13,801 nucleotides of DNA from Saccoglossus kowalevskii (Eukaryota > Hemichordata > Enteropneusta > Harrimaniidae): positions 14,558 through 28,358 of the forward strand of contig NW_003152766.1 in assembly GCF_000003605.2 (NCBI RefSeq). Direction: 5' to 3'. The translations under genes were made by a program, and so were the position numbers. A model generated the notes under the pieces. It was not told where the DNA came from. It worked only from the letters and a program-made list of their open reading frames with translations, and did no database searches. This document shows, in pieces, positions 1-8,169 of this stretch; the stretch's first letter is position 1; each line of letters opens with the position of its first letter.

Positions 1-22
1 GCCATATGAGGATTGACATCAG

Positions 23-104
23 TGTGATATGTGACCCGTCATAGATGTGTCTATATGACGGGATTGTGATATGTGACCCGTCATAGAGGCTATATGAAGG
101 GATT
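23..104. repeat. Two-unit tandem repeat (~42 bp) with internal inverted arms
   Basis: The 21-mer TGTGATATGTGACCCGTCATA occurs at 23-43 and again at 65-85, giving a 42-bp period. A third, degraded start (TGTGATCATG) follows. Inside the first unit, CCCGTCATA (35-43) and TATGACGGG (54-62) are exact reverse complements and could pair as a stem with a 10-base loop. The second unit has lost part of the right arm (AGGG for CGGG). The array is probably the end of a repeat that continues left of the window. Confidence 0.75.
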
Positions 105-1032
105 GTGATCATGTGGTATGACAATACAAGCCTTATTAAGAAATTGACGTCAGTGTGATTGCAGACTTTTCAAAGTAGCAGTAAATATGACGCCAAATTG
201 TTTGCGATTTTATGAGAATTGCTTATCATGGTTAATCAGATGAAGTGTTCTCGACCGTCGGCGATTTCCAACCCAGGTCTGATGCATCCTAAGGAACTAA
301 AAGTTAAGTTTTCAAACAACCACAGAAAAAATCCAAGGCTAATTTCAGTTTTGCTGTTGTAATGATAAAAGGACAATGCGAATAATATTTATCACTGCCA
401 CATCTGTTTTAGTTGGAATAAACTTTGTTGACAGTTTCAGAGTTTTGTGTAATTAGCTAATTATAAGAATCTTTTGTTTCCCCAGTAGTGATCTACGGAT
501 TTGATCCACTGTAAATGAAGGTTATGGATTTGTCAACAGGTCTAACCGTTGTACCACTATTTGGCATATTCCAAATTATTTTAGTCATACCTTTTCCCAG
601 TCGTTTTAGAAAATCAGTTTATTTTTTGTAATGTCTACACTTTAATGAAAAACACACAAACTGATGTATTTAATAATTTACAAAAATACTTGTCCAACTT
701 AGCTACAACTTACTTACTTACTACAACTTTTTACCTGGTGATGTTGTCAATCCGCTATCTTTCCCAAAAACTTTCCTGGCTGTGGGGCATTAGTTGTGGC
801 GCCATATATATACATTATAAATCGAGAGGTCAAACCAATCGCCTGCGGGTAATATTTCAAAGTTTAGATGCACTGATAATTACTTTAGTTTAATGTATTC
901 AATGTTCTGGTTTGTTAATTAAACTGTATACTGAGAAAGATTTCAAATGGATTGATTCATTAACTACAAAGCAGCACCAACAGATCTAGCCATACTAAAT
1001 TTCAGAAATACCCCTCTATTTCTATGTGTTTC
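105..1032. other. Intergenic stretch, no gene recognised
   Basis: AT-rich sequence with frequent stops in all frames. The one methionine-initiated frame of some length, 645-893 on the plus strand, has low-complexity Leu/Thr/Tyr composition, no recognised motif and no splice or poly(A) context, so it is not called. An echo of the edge repeat, ATTGACGTCAGTGTGAT, lies near 143-159. Confidence 0.6.
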
Positions 1033-1050
1033 TGTAGGTCATATAGTTTG
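1033..1050. repeat. Target-site duplication, left copy
   Basis: TGTAGGTCATATAGTTTG here is identical over all 18 bases to 2522-2539. The T-rich tract starting at 1051 abuts it directly. That is the expected layout for a reverse-oriented LINE whose A-rich tail ends at its target-site duplication. Confidence 0.85.
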
Positions 1051-2521
1051 TTTTTGTTTGTTTTTTGATCTTTTTTGTTGAAAAAACAAACATTTATTGC
1101 ATGAAAAGTAAACATAAATTCAATTTTCACTCAAAAGTAACAAACTGATCATAAAATTGCACCAAGTTTTTTTTCAAATAAAGTATCACTTTTGTAGTTG
1201 AATACTTGTTTTGCAATGTAATTTTCACATTCATAAATTCGTTTACAATAAGATACAAATACCTCAAAATTTGGCTTTTTTTCTTTCATTTTACAGAAAT
1301 ATATATGTTTTCTTACAAGCAAACAAATAAAATTCACCAGTAATGTTTCATTCGGATCAGAGATTATCATGCACAATATACTTGGTGCAGCTGCGTTTTG
1401 AGTGAGTCACCCCACCCAAAACAGAATATCTCTCAAGAGGGACTCAGTGTAATAATAATCGTAAAATAAATGTTCATAACTTTATGGTTGCTCATGGCAA
1501 TGTGTACATAGTGAAGTGGGTTATTTTTGTGGATTCATTTTATGTAGTTTTTGATTTGTGTATAAAATATTGTGCAAGATCTTAAACTGAAATTCATGCA
1601 TTTTACTGTCAGTTGTCATTTTCATCATAAGTTTGTAACTTTTGCGCCACTCAATAGCTTCCCAGTTTAAGGACAAACGACCTGTCACAGAGCTCTTCTT
1701 TTATGCTTTTTTTAGTTAAAAATTCTAATTCCATAGGCATTCCCATAATTTCAAAGCATATCAAATCTAGATCCTCAATTTTATTTTTCAACTCTTCTGG
1801 GATAGCAGATACAAGACCTAATCATTTCAATTTATGTATCAAGGACCATTCTTCTCACGCTGTATCCTGCCATGGAATCACTCCCCCTTCATTAATTAGA
1901 TGTGATACTTTTATAATTACATTTTTAGCAAGATCTTCCATATACAATGATTTACCCCAATAATTATTTTCTCATTATTCCAAATAATTTGATCTTTTCC
2001 TTTTTTTATATTCATTCCTCCGCCCAAATATCTAGTACTTTCGTGACAAAATCACTGAGTCTCACCGGCAATCTCTTAGTTTGATAATTACATTTAAAAA
2101 TCAACTTTCCACCCAAAGGCTTCAGCTGCTTATCTACAAAATTTTCCATGGCTGTTCAAAATCCGGATCAATGTACCTTTTTATCCATAACATTCTTTGC
2201 TGTTTTTTTCATTATATGAATATTTGGCATAGCTAAACCATCTTGGCCCACGTCGCCCATCACAGTATTCCTGGAAATGTTATCTTTACCTTCCCATAAA
2301 AATTCATACACAATATTTTATGGATTTCTTGAATTGTCTGTTTTTGTATTACAGTTGAATTAAGTATGTATGAAAATTGTGATATTCCAAAGGTTTTGAT
2401 AATTTGTACTTTGCTAAATAAAGACAATTTTCTCCTTTTCCAAAAATTAAGAATTATTTTTATATTATTTACTGCTTTATTTATATTGCTCTCATAGTTT
2501 TCTTTTTTATCATATGAAAAA
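1051..2521 (-). mobile_element. 5'-truncated L1/Tx1-like LINE remnant
   Basis: On the minus strand this ~1.47-kb segment carries the C-terminal part of a non-LTR retrotransposon polyprotein. In order from its 5' end: a thumb-like segment with RRKLSLFSKVQIIKTFG (about 2345-2440); FLWEGKDNI (about 2280-2315), reached by a frameshift; FQFKILHNILYTNQKL (about 1535-1580); a C-x2-C followed by HLFYD (about 1465-1510) matching the LINE C-terminal zinc-binding region; and a terminal Lys/Tyr-rich segment (about 1157-1376). It ends in an A-rich tail (T-rich at 1051-1090 on the plus strand). Several stops and frameshifts show it is dead. The endonuclease and the RT catalytic core are missing because the copy is 5'-truncated. 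The motifs are recognised from family knowledge; the clade (L1/Tx1) is the less certain part. Confidence 0.85.
1157..1376 (-). pseudogene. C-terminal fragment of LINE reverse transcriptase ORF
   Basis: The longest intact frame inside the LINE remnant, about 75 codons on the minus strand. It is rich in Lys, Tyr, Phe and Ile, with a pattern (VNFICLLVRKHIYFCKMK, then FEVFVSYCKRI) like the extreme C-terminus of L1/Tx1-type polyproteins. The methionine at its start is just the first ATG after a decayed stretch and not a real start. The 3' untranslated tail and A-rich end lie immediately beyond it toward 1051. It has no independent function. Confidence 0.75.
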
Positions 2522-2539
2522 TGTAGGTCATATAGTTTG
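2522..2539. repeat. Target-site duplication, right copy
   Basis: An 18-base copy identical to 1033-1050. It marks the truncated 5' end of the minus-strand LINE. Neighbouring bases differ on both sides (TC versus AA before, TT versus GT after), so the repeat stops exactly at 18. Confidence 0.85.
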
Positions 2540-3390
2540 GTTTATGGGGCATTTATACATGGCTTAACCATTCAGTCATTTGCTTTCCTAAGTGATATAC
2601 TAAGTTTATACTGATATAATCTCAACACCAGTACTATGTAATGGCTTCTTAAGAACCACTTGTCTGTCATATGTAAACTGTTGATTTCTCCCCCAAAAAA
2701 GGTAAAAGTTCTTTGTCTATCTGTGCACGCCTGTTCCTTTTTGTCCGCCCTAGACTAGGGTGCACTTAGGCATCGCCTGTGTCTAGTTCATCCACTTTAG
2801 CATTAAACAATCGAGTGGCAGAAGGAAATAAAGTATTCTAGGCCAGGTTTTTTTACACAGTCGAGCTACTTTCAAGTCTTTCAAGTGGACGTGTTTCAAA
2901 GCGCGAGCACTAAAACAGCACGGTTGTGCGCGTTTCGCAAAAGGAAACAAGTAGTAAGTATTATCTGGCCGATTAGATGGACTTAAAATAAAATTATTCA
3001 ATTGATGATAAAATGGTTTTGAGTATAAGTTTATCATGCAGAGTTTTCCCATCTAGAAAATTTGGTTTGTTTTTTATCGCATCAAACAACAGTGTATCTC
3101 GTCATTTGTCATCTTCTCAAATACAGGATAATTTGAAATGCTGATTATGACAAATGAATTATCAAATTTATGGGTAATGGTAATTTAATTTCCTAAATTT
3201 CAGAATCATTGATTCACTCCTCTGCTATCTTTTATTCGGGTGTATTAAATTCACAGAGAAAATGTTGCAGTAATAACAAGCCATGCATGGCACAGTCCCT
3301 GTTAGTTATCAAATTTAAGATATAGTTTTGTTTATAGTAATATAGCTGGAATATAACAATGTCAGAAATATGATTTTTAACATTAAAATG
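2540..3390. other. Intergenic stretch with an unrecognised GC-richer block
   Basis: No gene is called. About 2720-2960 is visibly richer in G+C than its surroundings and holds the odd palindrome CCTAGACTAGG near 2749-2759. A minus-strand frame at 2783-3052 (89 codons) crosses this block and reads as a plausible basic peptide segment (for example KHVHLKDLKVARLCKKTW) with no domain I recognise. The block could be an old transposon fragment. The remainder to 3390 is AT-rich with nothing identifiable. Confidence 0.45.
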
Positions 3391-3482
3391 ATTGACATTT
3401 GTATCTGATCGTCAAACAAGTCTTTGTCCATATTGAGAGATATTGCTCTGAAACAGCATTCAAAATCAGCCATTTTGAATGC

Positions 3483-3485
<3 letters not shown>

Positions 3486-3515
<30 letters not shown>
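3486..3515. repeat. (TA)15 microsatellite
   Basis: Thirty uninterrupted bases of alternating T and A, preceded by GCATG and followed by ACATG. It lies inside the interspersed repeat at the position where the sister module has a TATC tract (3683-3701), so the same slot seems prone to simple-repeat expansion. Confidence 0.95.
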
Positions 3516-3516
<1 letters not shown>

Positions 3517-3682
3517 CATGATGTATAACGAATATATAAAATTTGAATATAATCAATCTAAGCATTTAAGAGATATTGAACAAAATCCATCCATAAATGC
3601 AAGAAATGCTTGATATTTGAGGATTTTTTAGCACAAAAATGGCCACCATTCGGCCATTTTGAATAGGATCGTCAAACCAATA

Positions 3683-3701
3683 TATCTATCTATCTATCTA
3701 T
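3683..3701. repeat. (TATC)n microsatellite, just under five units
   Basis: Four full TATC units followed by TAT, then GACATGATG. Its placement relative to flanking GTCAAACCAA and ACATGATG mirrors that of the (TA)15 tract in the neighbouring module. Confidence 0.9.
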
Positions 3702-4103
3702 GACATGATGCATAATGAATATTTAAAATTAGAACATAATCAGTCATATGGCACGAGAACCACATTCATTGAAACAAAATAACCACTAGTCGGCCATTTT
3801 GAATCTAAACTGAAAACAGAATGATGTCCATCAAGCTTCTATAATGTCTAACGTATATACCAATTTTGAACAAAATCCATCTGTAAACAGCCGAAAAATA
3901 TTAGATTTTGACGATTTTTAAGCACAAAAATGGCCGCCATTCGGCCATCTTGAAACAGATCGTGAAACAAATTGATGTGCAAATGTATAATATCATGTAT
4001 GATGTATTTGTGAAGTTTGATTGTGATTGGTCCAGGCATTTCTAAGATACAGGTCCGCACGCACAGACACACGCACGCACGGACACACGGAGGTCAAAAC
4101 ATA

Positions 4104-4138
4104 AGTCCCCGTTTTCGGACTGTGTCCGAACGGGGACT
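4104..4138. repeat. Strong hairpin at the end of the interspersed repeat
   Basis: AGTCCCCGTTTTCGGAC (4104-4120) can pair with GTCCGAACGGGGACT (4124-4138) across a 3-base loop. The only defect is two extra T residues in the left arm. It immediately follows a CA-rich tract and closes the repeat. A terminal fold-back of this kind may be a recognition structure for whatever enzymes mobilised the element. It is not followed by a T run and is not a transcription terminator. Confidence 0.85.
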
Positions 4139-4140
4139 AA

Positions 4141-4975
4141 ACAGGTAAACCACCAGATGAGTCTGACCCAATATCCTCAAAATCGTTTTGCGTTATTGAC
4201 CACCCCTTTCCTGGCATATTTACTGGACAAAACTGGTGAAAGTGCAACTTCATTCTCATATTTTTGAAATGGTAAGAAATTTGAACCAAATTTATTTAGA
4301 TCAGCTATAGCTTTTGGGATATGATTACAAATTTTCTTCTGTGCTGGAATGTTTGGCTGAACATGTCTTTCCTTTTAATGATCAAATCATGGTTGCCTAA
4401 TGTTTCAAATTTGTCCCCTGTTTTGTTTTGTTTTTCATTAGTTATAGTTTTTCCTAGACATTGACAAATCTAGTTTGATAGTGTTGTGTATTTTTTACAT
4501 TCAAATTTGTAAGATTGATGATGATAAAAAAATCACTGATCAACGAAAGATGCAAAGTTAAAGTTGGACATCTTTTGTTCAATAACTGCTTGTTTTAATA
4601 AATTCGTGTCAGGGAGCTCCATAACATGGTCCTAGTATTATATCAGATATAATTGTATTTACGTTTGCTATTCTCTAGTTCTGTTGTATCATTCTTTTTA
4701 ACACTATTTCTGGCTCTGAGCATAGAATGAGAGCTGGTACTGAACAATTGATTCGTTAAACATATACCATGACAAAAGAAAATAATTCACCTGGCGACAT
4801 ATCATGAATTTTCACATTGAAGATGCGACAGTGAATAGCGCTGGAAATAAATAAACATAAAAAAAGTCCTTACAACTTCCTAACATGGCGGAACTGAAAA
4901 ATATGAAACGTCCTCGTTCCCGGTATCAACTAAACTAAAACATAATATACATGAAAAACAGCTAATAACTTCCTA
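4141..4975. other. Intergenic stretch, no gene recognised
   Basis: AT-rich with dense stops. One tiny plus-strand frame starts in a strong ATG context near 4895 (AACATGG) but closes after 17 codons and has no support. The region lies just beyond the poly(A) signal of the minus-strand exon at 5139-5389, so it is downstream flank of that gene. Confidence 0.5.
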
Positions 4976-4991
4976 ACACAATAATGGCATT

Positions 4992-4997
4992 TTTATT
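4992..4997 (-). promoter_or_regulatory. Polyadenylation signal AATAAA (minus strand)
   Basis: TTTATT on the plus strand reads AATAAA on the minus strand, about 140 bases after the stop codon at 5139-5141. A T/G-rich stretch (ATTATTGTGTTAGG on the minus strand) follows within about 15 bases, as expected of a downstream element. AATAAA is common by chance in AT-rich DNA; the spacing to a coding-looking exon is what makes it worth calling. Confidence 0.5.
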
Positions 4998-5138
4998 AAA
5001 CCATTTACTTTCAGAACATTGATATCTGTTTAGTGTGGAAAATAATTCTTTTTCGCTTTAGTCCGCCTGGCTCTTATATTCAATTTAGTCTCTGAGCAAC
5101 ATTACTTGTTCCATTCCTAGTTATATTATAACTATTAT

Positions 5139-5389
5139 TTAGAAATAATCTTGACTGAAATTCTGTTGATAATAATCTATCTTGATAATCAATTTATCCC
5201 AAAGCCAGCTGTTTTTTTTCTCATCTAAATTCTCACGGTATTTGTCAGTCACCCAATGCACTCGTAAAGTATATTTCTTTAAATAACCAAACTTGGCAAC
5301 TAGGTCGGGAGATGATAAAGCACAATAAACTGCGCCTGTTTTGTGGTAAAGGTAAAATGTAAAGTTATCACTGGAATCCCAATGGTAGT
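5139..5389 (-). CDS. Putative 3'-terminal coding exon of an unrecognised gene
   Basis: An open block of 82 codons plus TAA, with no ATG, read from just after a CTGTAG acceptor-like site at 5390-5395. The encoded segment has a balanced, protein-like composition with many aromatic and charged residues (for example TFYLYHKTGAVYCALSSP, then LKKYTLRVHWV, and NSWLWDKLIIKIDYY at the end) and no low-complexity tract. It shows no transmembrane segment and no motif I can assign. If the acceptor is right, the preceding intron is phase 1. A poly(A) signal follows about 140 bases after the stop. I found no convincing upstream exon between 5396 and 7835. It could also be a gene relic. I am fairly confident it is coding-derived and have no functional call. 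Confidence 0.55.
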
Positions 5390-5395
5390 CTACAG

Positions 5396-6666
5396 GTGGT
5401 AGTGAGCATTTTTATTCCACTTTTACGTAAATCCATTAAATAAATATCCAATGAGTGACCCATGATATTAGATATAAACGAAATAGGACATCATATGTAT
5501 GCATTTCTAGCTGTATCGCCAGCAATAATTGTCATCCTGGACCAACAAACAGTTGTGCTCTGTGCTTCACTGTGCGTTCCATCATTGAACGGAATTTATT
5601 CAAACAAATAATGTTGTTGAACTACCATGTATTTTCGATTAAAACCACACGCTCGCAAAATTTTAACTCAAATTTTAACATAAAATCAATAGGGTAGTAC
5701 TAGTCGTTTAGTGGTGAAAACAAATGTCACTGTAAATGCGACTTTAAAATGAAAACGCACTTTGGCGAATGCATGGAACTATTTATTAGTACATGTCGAA
5801 AACATTAAGACTGACCATAGTTCAACCAATTATGAAAAAAAAAAATGTCTTGTCACCGAACGATCTTTGTTTTGGCATTTTGAGAAGTGAAGTCGCCATC
5901 ATACATTTGCCGACAAGAGAATGTAATAAAGGCAAATATTTCGTGGCCCTAATACTGCAAGTTATATATTACACAATATGTTATGCGCATTAACTGTTGC
6001 ATTCCTACAATTGTAACGGGCAGGTATAAATGTAACCAACTACGTAGCCAGATAGTGCTAGAGTGCTTATTGATCGACACACTCGGTGAACATGAGGGTT
6101 ATCTCTAAACACGATGGAAAGATGTCCCATCAATGATTTATAGTGCGCTTAAAAACAACAACTCGGTATCTCTCTGCACGCATACTGGCTCCAGTTTGTC
6201 ATTGCTTTACTTTAAATATGCCGACATTACTTGAAATAAGCGAAAATGAGAGTTTCTGACGAAGTGGGAAATGGTGATGTACAAGCAACTCACGCACAAC
6301 TAAGCGATTACAGTGACGCCATTTTGTCAACCATTATTCTGTATGTCATTATAGTATGCATCTCATGAATATGTATATCCAATGTATGACTGAAGGATTT
6401 CCAGCTAACACTGTTTTGCAAAAAACTAGATTATTGCTATTTAAAAAAAAAGAATCAATGATGCAATCAGTGAAGTCCTACTTCCATGGCAACCAAACAA
6501 CTATAAGGTAACTCACATCTTACATGGCGATTTCCCCACAACACTTCATTTAAAAGCGCGAGGACGTTTATTTGATAATTATCAGTTTATTTTTGTTACT
6601 GGATTACATAGACAATGGGAAACAATTGATTATTTAAACGTCAATGAAGTATCGTATCCAATAATA
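5396..6666. other. Stretch with no confident exon
   Basis: If the minus-strand exon at 5139-5389 is real, its upstream intron begins here. Candidate minus-strand pieces were examined: one after a TTGCAG acceptor at 5955-5960 reading about 40 codons, and one before a GTGAGT donor near 6511-6516 reading about 20 codons. Neither resembles a known protein or joins convincingly. Plus-strand frames at 5455-5697 and 5793-5993 look like chance. Confidence 0.45.
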
Positions 6667-7381
6667 TACTGGGTAAAAGTCATAACCATTTAAGTAAGTG
6701 ACTTACCGAAATTTTTAAATTTCAGTATGAGAAATTTGAGACCAGATAACATTTTAGAAAATAGACGAATGTCACGTGGTTGATGACGTCTTTGAAGGGT
6801 ATTACATTTTATTAAAACGACGATATATTTTGGACTACATGTCAGTTGTCGTGTCGAATTATCTATGACATGTCTAAATTTGAGGACATTGGCATATTAT
6901 GCTATGACGTCATCAACATCAACTATTTCATCTCAAGGACATCGCACCAGAATTCAATGAAACTTGGTACTTAGGTTGTTTGGGATAATTTGTTGACCCG
7001 GTACATGCAATAAACATAGTAATTAGCAAAAAGGTTAATAATATCGATTAAAATTATATAAATGTTCTTGCCATAAATTCTGAATTGCAACTGTAAAAAA
7101 CAGGGTTATTATTTATGAAATTATAATTCAAATTGGCAAGTTATTTGGAAAAAATGTTCACACAAATGTAATTAGCATGTAAAAACACCTTTGTCTGAAA
7201 TAAATTTTATCAAAATCTTATGAGTTATTACTGACTCGGGAACATCTATAATTGGCTACTTATTTAATTCTGGCCAGCTCAAACAATTCAAATCTAAATT
7301 TAAATCGTAAATTTATCACAATTTCAGCTTTGAACATCTCGGTTAGGCACTTGCCCAGATGGTTATGACTTTTACCCTGTC
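6667..7381. mobile_element. MITE-like element with long terminal inverted repeats
   Basis: GGGTAAAAGTCATAACCAT at 6671-6689 is repeated exactly as its reverse complement at 7359-7377. Imperfect complementarity continues inward for tens of bases: TAAGTAAGTGACTTACCGA on the left against TGGGCAAGTGCCTAACCGA on the right, then matching TTTGAG and CCAG blocks. Extended outward to 6667 and 7381, the element is flanked by TA on both sides (6665-6666 and 7382-7383), a possible TA target-site duplication. No transposase is visible in ~715 bp, so it would be non-autonomous. TA flanks suggest the Tc1/mariner or a similar superfamily, but TA is frequent here by chance. Confidence 0.7.
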
Positions 7382-7540
7382 TAAGATTCCATTTGCAATA
7401 TTGTGTATTGAGGAGCCGCGGTTTAAACAATCACAAAAATCGTCATAGTGTCAACTTAGAGCATTGTTTACAGGCTAATAATTTGTAAAATATTATTTTG
7501 TGCTATTGTCAATTACGCTGCGCATTTACTTTTGCGTCTT

Positions 7541-7636
7541 CTGGTTTACAATGACCGTGAACGAGGCTATGGACTGATATCTTTGTTTCTGGTTTACAAT
7601 GACTGTGAACGAGGCTATGATCTGATATCTTTTTTA
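7541..7636. repeat. 48-bp tandem duplication
   Basis: CTGGTTTACAATGACCGTGA begins at 7541, and the same sequence with C changed to T at one position begins at 7589. The two units stay alike through GAACGAGGCTATG and CTGATATCTTT with few differences. It lies 200-300 bases upstream of the aminopeptidase start codon and may sit in or near its promoter. Confidence 0.85.
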
Positions 7637-7654
7637 TTATTTATGATTTAGTTT

Positions 7655-7664
7655 GTCACGTGAT
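7655..7664. promoter_or_regulatory. E-box (GTCACGTGAT) upstream of the aminopeptidase start
   Basis: The perfect palindromic core CACGTG (7657-7662), in the context GTCACGTGAT, is one base off the GTCACGTGAC form bound by TFE/MITF-type bHLH-zip factors. A reverse CCAAT (ATTGG) follows at 7667-7671. They are 165-180 bases upstream of the ATG at 7836. The transcription start site is not known, and a 6-base core arises by chance every few kilobases, so this is a candidate only. Confidence 0.3.
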
Positions 7665-7835
7665 ACATTGGATGTAGAAGTAACATCACTAATGCCACCC
7701 GCTGTTTCAAGTCTCCAATATTTTTTTCTTTAGATCTTCAAATTTGTTTTTGTTTTGTTAGAATCCTGAAATTTTGTTATCAGCTTGCATTCAATTCCTC
7801 AGATACACTGAGCGGAGCACGAATCTGATTTCACC

Positions 7836-7878
7836 ATGTTTTGTCAACGCCCGACTCTGTTGATTCTTTTTGCAATAG
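7836..7878 (+). CDS. XPNPEP2: Secreted Xaa-Pro aminopeptidase (XPNPEP2-like), exon 1
   Basis: First coding exon of a proline-specific metallo-aminopeptidase (family M24B), which removes an N-terminal residue preceding proline. The ATG has a good context (ACC before it) and an in-frame TGA lies 27 bases upstream, fixing the start in this exon. It encodes MFCQRPTLLILFAI plus the first base of codon 15 and ends at a consensus donor, G|GTATGT. Joined to exon 2 it gives a classic signal peptide: short basic n-region, hydrophobic LLILFAIVLYA, and a probable cleavage after A21. In the human homologue the mature protein is at the cell surface. The link to exon 2 over 4.4 kb is inferred from phase (1 to 1) and from how well the signal peptide completes. 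XPNPEP2 is an orthology-type label; the catalytic domain is outside the window. Confidence 0.75.
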
Positions 7879-7890
7879 GTATGTAATCTT

Positions 7891-7952
7891 ATTCTATTCT
7901 ATTCTATTCTATTCTATTCTATTCTATTCTATTCTATTCTATTCTATTCTAT
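7891..7952 (+). repeat. (ATTCT)12 pentanucleotide microsatellite
   Basis: Twelve perfect ATTCT units (7891-7950) followed by AT, starting 12 bases after the intron 1 donor GT. On the transcript it is a long uninterrupted U-rich AUUCU tract right behind a 5' splice site. Perfect units imply recent expansion and likely length polymorphism. Confidence 0.97.
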
Positions 7953-8141
7953 TTGTTATGTGTTCATATTGCGCAATTTATTTCTGAAAAGGTGAATTGT
8001 TTGTTTATTTTTACTTTCTTCAAGCTCAAGTATTTGAAATAGCGAAATGCCAAATAGTTAAATGATACATGATTGCTATTCCAACCCGGTGTTTGAAACA
8101 CCATCATAAACCGGCCGGCGTACAGATAGCTGCCCGAAATT

Positions 8142-8167
8142 TTACACCTGACCTGGTTCAGGTGTAA
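8142..8167. repeat. Perfect 10-bp inverted repeat, 6-base loop
   Basis: TTACACCTGA (8142-8151) and TCAGGTGTAA (8158-8167) are exact reverse complements around CCTGGT. The repeat lies in intron 1, in a patch somewhat richer in GC than its surroundings (CCGGCCGGCG just before). No T run or protein-coding context follows. Function unknown. Confidence 0.85.
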
Positions 8168-8169
8168 TC

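Larger units (their letters stand above)
3391..4140 (+). repeat. Interspersed repeat with internal duplication and terminal hairpin
   Basis: A module containing GAACAAAATCCAT, then GCACAAAAATGGCC and CGGCCAT(T/C)TTGAA, occurs at about 3578-3665 and again at about 3868-3955, a spacing near 290 bp. Partial copies of the CGGCCATTTTGAAT piece appear near 3468 and 3791, and GATCGTCAAAC or a variant near 3407, 3668 and 3960. The right end is a CA-rich tract (4050-4090, runs of CACGCACG and GGACACACGG) and then a strong hairpin. I infer a non-autonomous dispersed repeat of the sort common in marine invertebrate genomes; the class is unknown. The orientation is nominal. Confidence 0.6.

Noticed and set aside
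645-893. 82-codon plus-strand frame
   Set aside because: No motif, no homology recognised, no exon borders; compatible with chance in AT-rich DNA.
1703-1963. 86-codon plus-strand frame
   Set aside because: It is antisense to the minus-strand LINE reverse transcriptase remnant and is a shadow of it.
3383-4072. Minus-strand frames at 3383-3565 and 3848-4072
   Set aside because: Both are within the interspersed repeat. One runs through the (TA)15 tract, giving a Tyr-Ile string.
6707-6900. Minus-strand open stretch of about 60 codons ending at a GTAAGT donor, considered as an upstream exon of the 5139-5389 gene
   Set aside because: It falls inside the TIR element, and the donor-like sequence is part of the left inverted repeat. 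The peptide has no protein-like pattern.
6905-6912. Perfect CRE palindrome TGACGTCA
   Set aside because: It lies within the putative MITE with no promoter evidence. Similar TGACGTC pieces nearby suggest it is repeat sequence.
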